A DNA stretch of 64,000 nt from Flavobacterium salilacus subsp. salilacus (GTDB lineage: Bacteria > Bacteroidota > Bacteroidia > Flavobacteriales > Flavobacteriaceae): NCBI RefSeq assembly GCF_004634195.1, contig NZ_SKBP01000002.1, positions 248,001-312,000 of the forward strand. The letters run 5' to 3'. Numbering within the stretch: the first letter of the stretch is position 1; the number at the start of each line of letters is the position of its first letter. The notes beneath the pieces are model-generated. The model searched no databases. It was not told the origin of the DNA and was given only the letters and a program-made list of their open reading frames with translations. Made by a program: the position numbers and the translations under genes. Of this stretch, positions 8,250 through 17,480 are shown piece after piece.

Positions 8250-9116
8250 TTATTTTACTTTTAATATCTGACCTATCGAAAGGGCGTTATCGGTAAGCCC
8301 GTTAAGCTGTTTTAGCTCATCTACGCTCAAATTATATTTTCGGGATATGGAGTATAAGGTATCTCCCTGCTCTACTCTGTATGAACTTGCTCCTATAGAG
8401 GTTTGAGTTACCTGATTGTCATTTTCAATCGTGTTTGGTTTGGGGGTATATTTATTGCCTAATACTTCAGCGTCATACCTGTCAAGCTCATAACGTTCTA
8501 TAATTCCTATCAGCTTATCAGGATATTTAGGGTCGGTAGCATAGCCTGCTGCTTTAAGCCCGTGTGCCCATGCTTTGTAATCGTCTTTATCTAATTTAAA
8601 TAGCGATGCATATCTGCCACGCGTGGTTAAAAATAAAGAGTGGTCGTTATACGATTCGGCAGGGTCATTATACTTCCTGAAACACTCCTGCGCTGCATCA
8701 TCGTCATGATATACGGCTTCGCCTTCCCAACCGGTATGGCATTTTATACCAAAATGATTGTTGGCGGTAACACACAATGTGCCTCTGCCCGCACCGGACT
8801 CTAATATACCTTGTGCCAATGTAATACTGGCGGGTATGCCGTGATTGCGCATATTATCTTTAGCTATATCTTCAAAATCAAGCACATATTGTTTTACAAC
8901 ATCAGCATATACTACCGTTTTTGAAGTCGATTCGAGTACTTCCTGCTTCTTTTTTCCTTTATTGGAGTTTGCAGTTGCAGTATTTCGTTTAGTAGCTATT
9001 TTGGTTTTTCGTGAAGTGTTTGTTTTGGCAGTGCTGTTTTTCCTTCTGCTGCTGTAGGATGAACCACAGCTAACCAGTAAACTTAAAACTACAAGTGCTA
9101 AAATCTTTTTTATCAT
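8250..9116 (-). CDS. Peptidoglycan glucosaminidase (GH73-like) with LysM domain, lipoprotein
   Basis: A 288-residue cell-wall hydrolase. It has a lipobox (LLVSC, Cys17), a basic low-complexity linker (about 20-60), a mannosyl-glycoprotein endo-beta-N-acetylglucosaminidase domain (about 75-225) with the catalytic Glu E106 in [12 protein letters not shown] and the NNHFGIKC segment, and one C-terminal LysM motif (about 244-288, [16 protein letters not shown]). Proteins of this type cut between GlcNAc and MurNAc during wall turnover. Its start codon overlaps the stop of the upstream deaminase gene by 4 bp (ATGA), which suggests translational coupling. Confidence 0.9.
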   Translation of the reverse strand: MIKKILALVVLSLLVSCGSSYSSRRKNSTAKTNTSRKTKIATKRNTATANSNKGKKKQEVLESTSKTVVYADVVKQYVLDFEDIAKDNMRNHGIPASITLAQGILESGAGRGTLCVTANNHFGIKCHTGWEGEAVYHDDDAAQECFRKYNDPAESYNDHSLFLTTRGRYASLFKLDKDDYKAWAHGLKAAGYATDPKYPDKLIGIIERYELDRYDAEVLGNKYTPKPNTIENDNQVTQTSIGASSYRVEQGDTLYSISRKYNLSVDELKQLNGLTDNALSIGQILKVK

Positions 9117-10012
9117 CTATCTCCGATTTTAATTATGGGGAGTTTCTTTCTGGCTAACTCCCTGTTCATTCCTGAAATTCCCTGCAATCCGCCGGTGTGG
9201 ATTAATAAAATATGAGCATTATCAGGAAAAAAATTATTGTTAATTAAATCTATAACGCCAAAAACCATCTTTCCCGTATATATAGGGTCAAGCGGAATGC
9301 CGGTTTTTTCAAAAAAATCATTTATAAACTCAATTAATTCGGCATTTACTTTAGCATATCCACCAAAATGATAATTTTCAATAAGCTGCCAGTTGTCCCG
9401 CTTCGCAAATTTAATAATATCTGCTGATAATCCTGCATTTTTAAGGGCAGGAAATCCCAAAACTTGTTGATGTGGCTGTGCTGTATTTATAATTCCCGAA
9501 ATAGTACCTCCTGTACCTACTGCGCAGGCTATATGGGAAAATTTTTCATCATCTGCCGTGAGTATCTCCTCGCAGCCTTTTACAGCAAGCAGGTTAGTAC
9601 CTCCTTCGGGCATGAGATAAAAATCGCCAAATGTTTCAGTGAGTGATTTTATGTACTCAGGGTTGCCTTTATCTCTGTAGGTCTCGCGGGTTATGAAATG
9701 GAATTGCATTCCGCACGCTGCGGCAAAAATCAATGTAGGGTTATCATCTGTCTTACCTTTAATCTCTTCACCCCTTATTACGCCTATGGTTTTTATACCG
9801 TATTCTTTGCCTGCGGCGGCTGTTGCGGCAATATGGTTAGAATATGCACCGCCAAAAGTAAGTATTTGTGTAGCACCCTGCTTTTGTGCTTCGAGTAGGT
9901 TGTATTTTAATTTCCTGAATTTGTTACCCGATATGTGAGGGTGCAGTAAATCTTCCCGTTTTATGGTAAGCTTTATACTTTTAGGAAATTGCAGCGGTAC
10001 AGACTGATTCAT
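9113..10012 (-). CDS. PLP-dependent 1-aminocyclopropane-1-carboxylate deaminase / D-cysteine desulfhydrase family protein
   Basis: A 299-residue fold-type II PLP enzyme. The PLP lysine is K31 in the family motif SGNKFRKLKYN. The TFGGAYSNHIAATAAAGKE segment and the glycine-rich phosphate loop AVGTGGTISG are also present. Family members deaminate 1-aminocyclopropane-1-carboxylate or release sulfide from D-cysteine. In Bacteroidota the D-cysteine activity is more usual, but the substrate cannot be decided from sequence. It is the first gene of the operon with the glucosaminidase and hemL. Confidence 0.88.
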   Translation of the reverse strand: MNQSVPLQFPKSIKLTIKREDLLHPHISGNKFRKLKYNLLEAQKQGATQILTFGGAYSNHIAATAAAGKEYGIKTIGVIRGEEIKGKTDDNPTLIFAAACGMQFHFITRETYRDKGNPEYIKSLTETFGDFYLMPEGGTNLLAVKGCEEILTADDEKFSHIACAVGTGGTISGIINTAQPHQQVLGFPALKNAGLSADIIKFAKRDNWQLIENYHFGGYAKVNAELIEFINDFFEKTGIPLDPIYTGKMVFGVIDLINNNFFPDNAHILLIHTGGLQGISGMNRELARKKLPIIKIGDR

Positions 10013-10120
10013 TTTTATTATTCTCTAATAGCAAAAATACTATAATATTATCCTAAAAGATATACTTGGCAGTAACATTTACTCCCCATAATCGTGTATA
10101 ATAGCAACACCATTTTTTTG

Positions 10121-10128
10121 TAACTTTG
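10121..10128 (+). promoter_or_regulatory. -7 promoter element of the GAF-protein gene
   Basis: TAACTTTG fits the Bacteroidota -7 consensus TAnnTTTG. It lies 10 bp before the first ATG and 22 bp before the ATG at 10150. If it is used, the transcript would have a very short leader and the ATG at 10150 becomes the more likely start. Confidence 0.55.
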
Positions 10129-10137
10129 CCCATAAGA

Positions 10138-12555
10138 ATGAGGACTACCATGAATGATATAGAACAGTTTGAAAGCAGCCCCTTTTACGTAAAAATTTCT
10201 TTTCATAAAGTTTTAGAAAGCCTTGAGGAAATTGCTGCATCGGATATTGACTACAGGTCGGACTATGCCAAGGCATTACTGCGCCATGCAGAACCTTTTC
10301 CCGAACTGCGTGATGGGATTACTGATCCAAAACTGCTTGAGAAACACAAAGCCTTAATTAAAAATTTGTTGGCAGACTTATTTCCTACTGGGCTTACCAA
10401 AAACGAAATTAAGGCGGCTACTATACCTTTTTATAACATTACTTTTAACTATACCGAAAGGCTGCGCAGCATTATGGATAATGCGGGAACGGATTTCGAT
10501 ATGAGTATAAGGGACTTTAGCGACCATGAGTTTTATGTAATGGGGTGTTGTCTTATACTTAATAGTTATTATGGCTATCATTTTGATTTCAGCCGACCTC
10601 TTTTTTATGATATTCCTGATGCCGAAGGTATTATGAAGCATTACAGGATTTTATATAACGCTGATTTTGTTGAAATTTTACCTACCGAGAAGTCAGTAAA
10701 AATAACGGAAGAGGATGTAAAAATCCTGATGGACAACTTTAATAACATTAACTTGTGGAAAGAGAAGTTTCCTGAGGGAAGTTGGATATTAAAAGGTTTC
10801 GGTATAGTATCACTTTTTGATGCTACTACAGAGAGTGCCATATCTAACTTGAAAACAAACTTGCTGAAATCAGATGATCTTGATAAAAAGGATATTAAGG
10901 CAAACCAAGAAGATATATTTCGCTCCATATACAAAATACCTGACCTTAAAATTGGGTTTACCGAAGTAAATGTAGAGGAAAACGTATTTAAAGCAGCACC
11001 CTTCGGTCATATAAAAAGCTATATACTAAAAGATAAAGCAGAGATTAACTGCAACGCTGTATTTTGCGGCAATTCTTTAAAAAACATGACTACAGAACAT
11101 AACTACTTTGTTATATCCGATGTAGAAAATTACGTATGCAGCAAGAGTACTTCTGATTCTGATTTTGCAGAACATTTATTGTCACAAGGGATAAAAAGCT
11201 GCATTTTGGCTCCACTCATAAAAAATGATACCCTTATGGGGATTATAGAGTTGGTATCGTCTAAACCCGGTGAGCTTAATAGTATAAATGCTAATAAACT
11301 AGCATACATATTACCATTTCTTACAGACAGGATAGACAGCTATTATTCTGAATTACAAAACCAGATAGATGCTATTATACAAAAGGAATATACTGCGATA
11401 CACCACAGCGTTTACTGGAAGTTTCGTGAAGAAGCATTGCGACACATAAATAACCGGGATAATAAAAACAACACTTATAAAGAAATTGTTTTTAAGGAAA
11501 TTTATCCGCTTTACGGACAGATAGATGTAAAAGGTTCTTCTACTGCACGAAACAAATCAACAGAGCAAGACCTTGTTAAACAAATAGAAAAACTGCTGTC
11601 GCTTTTCCGATATATTGCCGCAGTTGAAAAATTACCGCTTATAGCACAGCATATTTATGAGCTTGAGAGTATGGAAGAGCGCATTAAAAAAGATTTGCAA
11701 GCCGACTCCGAAGCGATGATTCAAAATTATATAAAGCACGAAATACATCCACTCCTGGAACATTTTGATACGGTAAAACCGGAGGTACACCAACGTATCG
11801 AGGATTATTTTAAAACGTTGGACAGCAAAGTGAAGATGGTATATGACCACAGGAAAGACTTTGACGAGGCCCTTTCCATAATCAACAAGCATCTTGCCGA
11901 AATACTGGACAGAAAGCAGGCAGAAGCCCAAAAATTTTACCCGCACTATTACGAGCGTTTTAAAACGGATGGCGTAGAACACAATCTTTATATAGGCGCT
12001 TCCATCGCGCCAAAACAGCCTTACAGCCCGCTATATCTCGAAAACTTAAGGTTATGGCAAATACAGGCTATGTGCGAAATGGAAAACGAATATTACAAGC
12101 TAAGCCCCGCCCTGCCATATCAACTGGATGTAACCTCGTTAATATTAGTATTCAGCACCCCCATATCCATACGCTTCCGGATGGACGAAAAGCGTTTTGA
12201 TGTAGATGGCACTTATAATGCTCGCTATGAGGTGGTAAAAAAACGTATAGACAAATCGAACATAAAAGGCACCAACGAGCGTATTACCGAAAAAGGAAAA
12301 ATAACCATTGTATATTCGCAAAAACAGGAAGAAGCAGAATACAGGCGTTATATAAAATTTTTACAACACCAAAATCTTATCGGCAGTGTTATAGAACAGT
12401 TTGAGGTAGAGGATTTACAGGGTGTTACAGGGCTTAAAGCGCTGCGTGTACCTATTATATACAACATTAATGAAACCCCCGATACAACTTACAGCTATGA
12501 TGATTTACTAAAGGAACTGACAGACGTAGAGACAAGAAACAACGATACTATTTAA
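10138..12555 (+). CDS. Large GAF-domain protein of unknown function
   Basis: A cytoplasmic protein of about 805 residues without signal peptide or membrane segments. A GAF-like sensory domain spans roughly 295-410 (VFCGNSLKNMT...YFVISDVENYV...CILAPLIKNDTLMGIIELVS). It is flanked by an all-helical N-terminal half and a long coiled-coil-prone C-terminal region (about 480-630, rich in E/K/Q). The last 180 residues are conserved-looking but unassigned. No output domain (kinase, cyclase, HTH) can be seen. A non-ATG codon at 10126 is also in frame, but ATG 10138 or 10150 fits the promoter position. Its 3' end overlaps the convergent HD/Pycsar-effector-like gene by 4 bp. Confidence 0.7.
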   Translation: MRTTMNDIEQFESSPFYVKISFHKVLESLEEIAASDIDYRSDYAKALLRHAEPFPELRDGITDPKLLEKHKALIKNLLADLFPTGLTKNEIKAATIPFYNITFNYTERLRSIMDNAGTDFDMSIRDFSDHEFYVMGCCLILNSYYGYHFDFSRPLFYDIPDAEGIMKHYRILYNADFVEILPTEKSVKITEEDVKILMDNFNNINLWKEKFPEGSWILKGFGIVSLFDATTESAISNLKTNLLKSDDLDKKDIKANQEDIFRSIYKIPDLKIGFTEVNVEENVFKAAPFGHIKSYILKDKAEINCNAVFCGNSLKNMTTEHNYFVISDVENYVCSKSTSDSDFAEHLLSQGIKSCILAPLIKNDTLMGIIELVSSKPGELNSINANKLAYILPFLTDRIDSYYSELQNQIDAIIQKEYTAIHHSVYWKFREEALRHINNRDNKNNTYKEIVFKEIYPLYGQIDVKGSSTARNKSTEQDLVKQIEKLLSLFRYIAAVEKLPLIAQHIYELESMEERIKKDLQADSEAMIQNYIKHEIHPLLEHFDTVKPEVHQRIEDYFKTLDSKVKMVYDHRKDFDEALSIINKHLAEILDRKQAEAQKFYPHYYERFKTDGVEHNLYIGASIAPKQPYSPLYLENLRLWQIQAMCEMENEYYKLSPALPYQLDVTSLILVFSTPISIRFRMDEKRFDVDGTYNARYEVVKKRIDKSNIKGTNERITEKGKITIVYSQKQEEAEYRRYIKFLQHQNLIGSVIEQFEVEDLQGVTGLKALRVPIIYNINETPDTTYSYDDLLKELTDVETRNNDTI

Positions 12556-13742
12556 ATACGGCTGAAAGCATATATAAATACACCTACCGAAATAATAATA
12601 CCAATCATAAAAATATTATACGTGATACGCAATAGTTTATATTTTCTGTTGAGTACCAACCCTAAATAGTAAAGATCTTTTATCATCGAATCATACAGGT
12701 ATTTCCTGTCTTTCATCATTTCATTTACCGCCCAGTCATATTCCGATAGCGGCATTTTATAAAAATTACCGAAAAACAAAAGGTTTACTTTCCTGTTGTT
12801 TATATCCTCTCTTGTAAATGTGCCTTGGGTAACCTTAGGTCGGGTGGAAAGTATTGCAAAAATTATACTTACTACACTAAATAGTATTAATATAAGTGTA
12901 GGTATAATAAGGTGTTTATTATTGGGGCTATCTAATTTCGGGATAAGGGTTGTTAAGGCTACAGAAATAATAATCGCATTTACCGATATCATTATGTTTG
13001 CTTTACTATCCGCTATTTCGCTAAGGCGCGTATGGTTATTAAGCGTTACCCGAAACATAGTATCAATACCCCTTTCAGGGCGCGACAGTTGTTCCAGTTT
13101 TTTTGTGTTTATCTTCTCTTTGGAGTCTTTCTTTTTTTTAGGTTTTTGCAAATCATTTATAGTAGCCTGCAACAGGGCTATGTTATTTTCTTTTATGGGC
13201 TGCAACTCTCTTTTGGCATAATCAGTATAAAACCGATGCTTGTACATCAGTATATTTCTGTTTGTTATTGCCCATTCCAAATCGGTAAATACTTTTTCGT
13301 GGGTAATGCGCCACTCCTCGCGCAGCAGTTCGGCAAGGTCAATATAATTTTTAGTGGCAAAGTGAGAACAATCAGCATCTTTAATAATATTTTCAAGAGG
13401 CGTTACGGGGGTTGCCCCAATTTTTGTAACACGTATAAGACTGCATACCAAAGCTGTTTTTTCGGCAGGATAACCTTGTTCTGTCAAAAACTGCTCTGCA
13501 ATAGCACAGCTTGTTTCTTCATGATCAATATCTCCTTCTACATAACCCGCATCATGAAGCCATGCCGCTACCAGTAAAATCTCTGTATCTCCCTCATCAA
13601 CATTCTCTTTATCAGCCAATACTATGGTAGCATTTACTACTCGTAAAGTATGGTTGAAATTATGATAAATATAATCCGCAGATAGTTTATCTTTGAATAA
13701 ATTGAACACATAATCTTCAGCTTTTTTAACAGTAATCATCAT
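12552..13742 (-). CDS. HD-domain phosphohydrolase fused to Pycsar-effector-like (DUF5706) transmembrane domain
   Basis: A 396-residue two-part protein. The N-terminal half (about 20-150) is an HD-domain hydrolase: H31, the HD dyad H63-D64 in AAWLHDAGY, and DAD at 122-124, all typical of metal-dependent nucleotide phosphohydrolases. After a lysine-rich linker (200-215) the C-terminal part (about 226-396) is the DUF5706 / Pycsar effector-like membrane domain. It begins with FRVTLNNHTRLSEIADSKAN, has paired transmembrane helices (about 250-267, 278-299) and a further C-terminal helix (about 373-393). In Pycsar anti-phage defence such membrane proteins respond to cCMP or cUMP made by a neighbouring cyclase. 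No cyclase is seen here, and the fused HD domain suggests a self-contained, perhaps housekeeping, nucleotide-responsive protein. It overlaps the GAF gene at the 3' end and diverges from the next gene with only 24 bp between. Confidence 0.82.
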   Translation of the reverse strand: MMITVKKAEDYVFNLFKDKLSADYIYHNFNHTLRVVNATIVLADKENVDEGDTEILLVAAWLHDAGYVEGDIDHEETSCAIAEQFLTEQGYPAEKTALVCSLIRVTKIGATPVTPLENIIKDADCSHFATKNYIDLAELLREEWRITHEKVFTDLEWAITNRNILMYKHRFYTDYAKRELQPIKENNIALLQATINDLQKPKKKKDSKEKINTKKLEQLSRPERGIDTMFRVTLNNHTRLSEIADSKANIMISVNAIIISVALTTLIPKLDSPNNKHLIIPTLILILFSVVSIIFAILSTRPKVTQGTFTREDINNRKVNLLFFGNFYKMPLSEYDWAVNEMMKDRKYLYDSMIKDLYYLGLVLNRKYKLLRITYNIFMIGIIISVGVFIYAFSRI

Positions 13743-13766
13743 ACAAAAAATTAACTATACCAAATT

Positions 13767-16700
13767 ATGAAATTCTTTTGGACTAAGGCAAATAAGTATA
13801 TAATAGTTTTTTGTATAAGCCTCCTGCTAACATCCTGTGCCACACACTATCCTCAGTATGGCAAAGCAGCGAGCAAAACTAACAGTAACACGATAATAGC
13901 CGACTCGACCCTGCACCATCGTTTTTACCTTATAGGCGATGCCGGATATGCCGAAAAGCCAAATGCACAGGCTTTACTGAAAGCAGTGAACAAAAAACTG
14001 AGTACCGAAGGTAAAAACACCTCTGTATTATACCTTGGCGATAATATATACCCACTGGGTATGCCTCCAAAAGAGAAAAAAGAAGAACGCAGAAAAGCAG
14101 AAAATAGTTTGGACAACCAAATGAAACTTGCAAAAAGTTTTAACGGTAAAGTTTACTTTATACCCGGTAACCACGACTGGTATTACGGACTGGAAGGACT
14201 GGAAAGAGAAAATGATTACATAGAAGACAAGCTAAAAGACAACAAGTCGTTTATACCCGGCAAAGGCTGCGGAATAGACAACATAAGGATAAACGACAGT
14301 ATAACGCTTATTGTTATAGACAGCCAATGGTATATAGAGGACTGGAACAAGTACCCCACCATAAATAATGATTGCGATATAAAAACACGCGAAGCAATGT
14401 TTACAGAACTGGAAGACTTGCTTAACGACAATCAGGAAAACCTGATTTTACTTGCCATACACCATCCATTAATGAGCAATGGTTCGCACGGAGGGCAATT
14501 TTCGATAAAAAAACAACTGTTCCCTCTGGAAACCAATATACCCCTGCCAATACTCGGTTCGTTTATAAACCTTGCCCGTAAAACATCAGGATTAAGCACG
14601 CAGGACAGGCAAAACAAAATATACAGTACCCTTGTTAACCGTATAAAAACACTTATACAAGGCAAAAACAATATTATAGTAGCTTCGGGGCACGACCATA
14701 ACCTGCAATACATAAATCATGATAATATCCATCAGGTAATAAGCGGTGCAGGCTCTAAAACAGAAGCGGCACGCGCCATATACCCCAACGATTTTTCGTA
14801 TGGCGGTACTGGCTATGCCATGGTCGATTTTTTTAAAGATGGTAAAGCAAAAATAAGCTATTATGCCACCAACACACAGGGCGAAGAAAAGCTGTTTGAA
14901 ACCAGCATCAACTTAAAACCCAAAACAATTATTGAGGACTACCCTACTGATTTTCCGGCAACAGTGCAAACATCGATTTATACGCCTGAAATGACTGAAA
15001 AAAGCAAGGCTTATAAGTTTTTATTCGGAGACCATTACAGACCCTACTACAGCAAACTGCTCACCGTAAATACGGTAAGGATAGATACACTTTACGGAGG
15101 GCTAACTCCTGTTAAGGCAGGCGGCGGACACCAATCAAAATCATTACGACTGGCAGACAAAAACGGTAAGGAATATGTAATGCGCGGTCTTAAAAAAAGT
15201 GCTACCCGTTTTTTACAATCCGTTGCATTTAAAACAAAATATATGGGCAACTCTTTTGAAAACACGTTTGCCGAAAGTTTCCTTTTAGATTTTTATACCA
15301 CGGCGCATCCGTACACCCCTTTTATATTAGACAATTTGGCAGAAACAGCAGGTATATATCACACCAATCCAAAACTGTATTATGTACCCAAGCAAGACAG
15401 CCTTGTAAAGTATAATATAGATTATGGAGATGAACTGTATATGATAGAAGAGCACCCGGGCAAGGAGCATTATGACCTGGCAAGTTTTGGCAAACCTGAT
15501 GATATTGAAAGTACAGATAACATGCTTGAGGATTTAAGAAAAGATAAAAAATATACGGTTGATGAACGGGCATATATAAGAGCAAGGCTTTTTGATATGC
15601 TTATAGGCGACTGGGACAGGCATGAAGACCAATGGCGATGGGCTAAATTTAAGGAAAAAGACTCTGTACTGTATAGACCGATACCACGCGACCACGACCA
15701 GGCATTTACTATGTATGACGGCGCACTACTCTCGATAGTAATGAATATACCGGCATTACGCCATATGAAAAGCTACAAGAGCAAGATAGATAATGTAAAG
15801 TGGATGAACCGTGAAGCCTATCCGCTTGATCTTGCTTTGACCAACAATTCAACCTTAGAAGTATGGTTGCAGGAAGCTGACTTTTTACAATCTAAACTTA
15901 CGGATGATGTTATAGATGCTGCTTTTAAAGAACTTCCTGATGAGGTACAGGATATTACCACAGAAGAAATTAAAATGAAACTGAGAAGACGAAGGGATGA
16001 CTTGCAAAAATATGCTATCGAATATCACAACACACTCCTCAAAACGGTATTGCTTACCGGTACTGATGACAAAGAAAAATTTGTAATTACCCGCTTGCCT
16101 GATGGCGATACAAAAATAGAAATATACAGCCTGAAAAAGGATAAACAAACCCTTATGCAATCGCACCTGTACAACAGAAAAAAAACAAAAGAAATATGGA
16201 TATACGGCTTGGATGATGATGATGAGTTTGAAGTAAAAGGCAAACCCGAAAAACCCATAAAGTTAAGACTCATGGGCGGACAAAACCATGACATATATAC
16301 TATAGAAAATGGCAGAAGGGTGAATGTATATGACTTTGAAGGGAAAGAAAACACTTTTAGCACCGATAAAAAAGCAAGACTTGTATTGCTTGACGATTAT
16401 GAAACCAACAGTTATGATATGCACAAACCGCGTTATAATGTTATTGCAGGATATCCTTCGGCAGGATATAACCCTGATGATGGTTTAAAACTGGGTGCGC
16501 TGGCTAACTATACCATAAACAACTTTAACAGAAGACCGTATTCGCAAAAACATTCCTTTCAGGCAGATTATTTTTTTGCTACCTCTGGGTTTGAATTGCA
16601 GTATAAAGGAATATTTGTAAACGTTGCCAGCGAATGGAACATTGCACTTGATGTGCGATATACAAGCCCTACCTACAGCATTAATTATTTTGGCTATGGT

Positions 16701-17480
16701 AATGAAACGCCCAACTATGATGATAATCTTGGCATGAATTACAACAGGGTAAAATTGCAAAACTTCAGTGTATCGCCTTCCATATTTAAAAATAACAGAA
16801 ACGGCAGTACCCTATCAGTTCAATCGGTTTTTGAAACAATTGAGATTGAAGAGTCCAACGGTCGGTTTATAAATGCTCCCGGAGTAGTTCCCGAACGACT
16901 TTTTGAACACAGGTTGTATGGAAGTATAAATACTAAATACAGTTATGAAAATTATGACAGACCCTCGCTGCCCACCTTGGGTATGGCGTTTTGGTTATCG
17001 TTAAACTGGACGACAAGTTTTGACCAGTTCGACAGAAATTTTGCCGGAACAGAGGCTTTCATAGATTTTGTACATAAAATAACATCTGACGACCGCCTTG
17101 TTTTCGAGTCCAGAGCTAAGGCAAAAGTATTATTTAACAATAACTTCGAAATATATCAGGCAGCTACTTTGGGTGGCGGCAATGACTTGAGAGGGTACAG
17201 ACGCGAGCGTTATACAGGGAAACAATCGGTTTATCACAGTTCTGACCTAAGGCTTACGCTGGCACGCTGGAAAAGCAGCTTTATCCCTATGAGTTATGGT
17301 GTTTTTGGCGGATATGACTATGGTCGTGTATGGATTGAGAATGAAAATTCGGACAAATGGCATCAAAGCGTTGGTGGCGGGTTTTGGTTAAACGGCGTTG
17401 ATACCGTTACTGCAAAAATATTTTACTTTTATGGCTCTGACGGAGGGCGTATTGCTGCCGGGTTACAATTTGGGCTTTAA
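13767..17480 (+). CDS. Metallophosphoesterase fused to outer-membrane beta-barrel, lipoprotein
   Basis: A very large (1237-residue) envelope protein. It has a lipobox (LLTSC, Cys24) and then a calcineurin-like phosphoesterase domain (about 52-370). The canonical metal-ligand blocks are visible: GDAG (D58), GDNIYP (D92), GNHDW (N135, H136), an AIHHP block and GHDHN. A middle region (about 410-870) follows with the hallmarks of a kinase-like or CotH-like fold (KEYVMRGLKK, GDWDRHEDQWRW, PIPRDHDQAF). A C-terminal 16-strand-like barrel (about 890-1237) ends in AAGLQFGL and has the BamA/surface-antigen-type sequence GGGNDLRGYRRERY. The combination suggests a surface or periplasmic enzyme anchored by its own barrel. 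Phosphate or phosphoester scavenging is plausible but unproven. Confidence 0.82.
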   Translation: MKFFWTKANKYIIVFCISLLLTSCATHYPQYGKAASKTNSNTIIADSTLHHRFYLIGDAGYAEKPNAQALLKAVNKKLSTEGKNTSVLYLGDNIYPLGMPPKEKKEERRKAENSLDNQMKLAKSFNGKVYFIPGNHDWYYGLEGLERENDYIEDKLKDNKSFIPGKGCGIDNIRINDSITLIVIDSQWYIEDWNKYPTINNDCDIKTREAMFTELEDLLNDNQENLILLAIHHPLMSNGSHGGQFSIKKQLFPLETNIPLPILGSFINLARKTSGLSTQDRQNKIYSTLVNRIKTLIQGKNNIIVASGHDHNLQYINHDNIHQVISGAGSKTEAARAIYPNDFSYGGTGYAMVDFFKDGKAKISYYATNTQGEEKLFETSINLKPKTIIEDYPTDFPATVQTSIYTPEMTEKSKAYKFLFGDHYRPYYSKLLTVNTVRIDTLYGGLTPVKAGGGHQSKSLRLADKNGKEYVMRGLKKSATRFLQSVAFKTKYMGNSFENTFAESFLLDFYTTAHPYTPFILDNLAETAGIYHTNPKLYYVPKQDSLVKYNIDYGDELYMIEEHPGKEHYDLASFGKPDDIESTDNMLEDLRKDKKYTVDERAYIRARLFDMLIGDWDRHEDQWRWAKFKEKDSVLYRPIPRDHDQAFTMYDGALLSIVMNIPALRHMKSYKSKIDNVKWMNREAYPLDLALTNNSTLEVWLQEADFLQSKLTDDVIDAAFKELPDEVQDITTEEIKMKLRRRRDDLQKYAIEYHNTLLKTVLLTGTDDKEKFVITRLPDGDTKIEIYSLKKDKQTLMQSHLYNRKKTKEIWIYGLDDDDEFEVKGKPEKPIKLRLMGGQNHDIYTIENGRRVNVYDFEGKENTFSTDKKARLVLLDDYETNSYDMHKPRYNVIAGYPSAGYNPDDGLKLGALANYTINNFNRRPYSQKHSFQADYFFATSGFELQYKGIFVNVASEWNIALDVRYTSPTYSINYFGYGNETPNYDDNLGMNYNRVKLQNFSVSPSIFKNNRNGSTLSVQSVFETIEIEESNGRFINAPGVVPERLFEHRLYGSINTKYSYENYDRPSLPTLGMAFWLSLNWTTSFDQFDRNFAGTEAFIDFVHKITSDDRLVFESRAKAKVLFNNNFEIYQAATLGGGNDLRGYRRERYTGKQSVYHSSDLRLTLARWKSSFIPMSYGVFGGYDYGRVWIENENSDKWHQSVGGGFWLNGVDTVTAKIFYFYGSDGGRIAAGLQFGL

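Noticed and set aside
12796..13577. Two long plus-strand frames (141 and 181 codons) inside the HD/DUF5706 gene
   Set aside because: They are antisense to a gene with clear HD and DUF5706 motifs, and no coding features of their own are visible.
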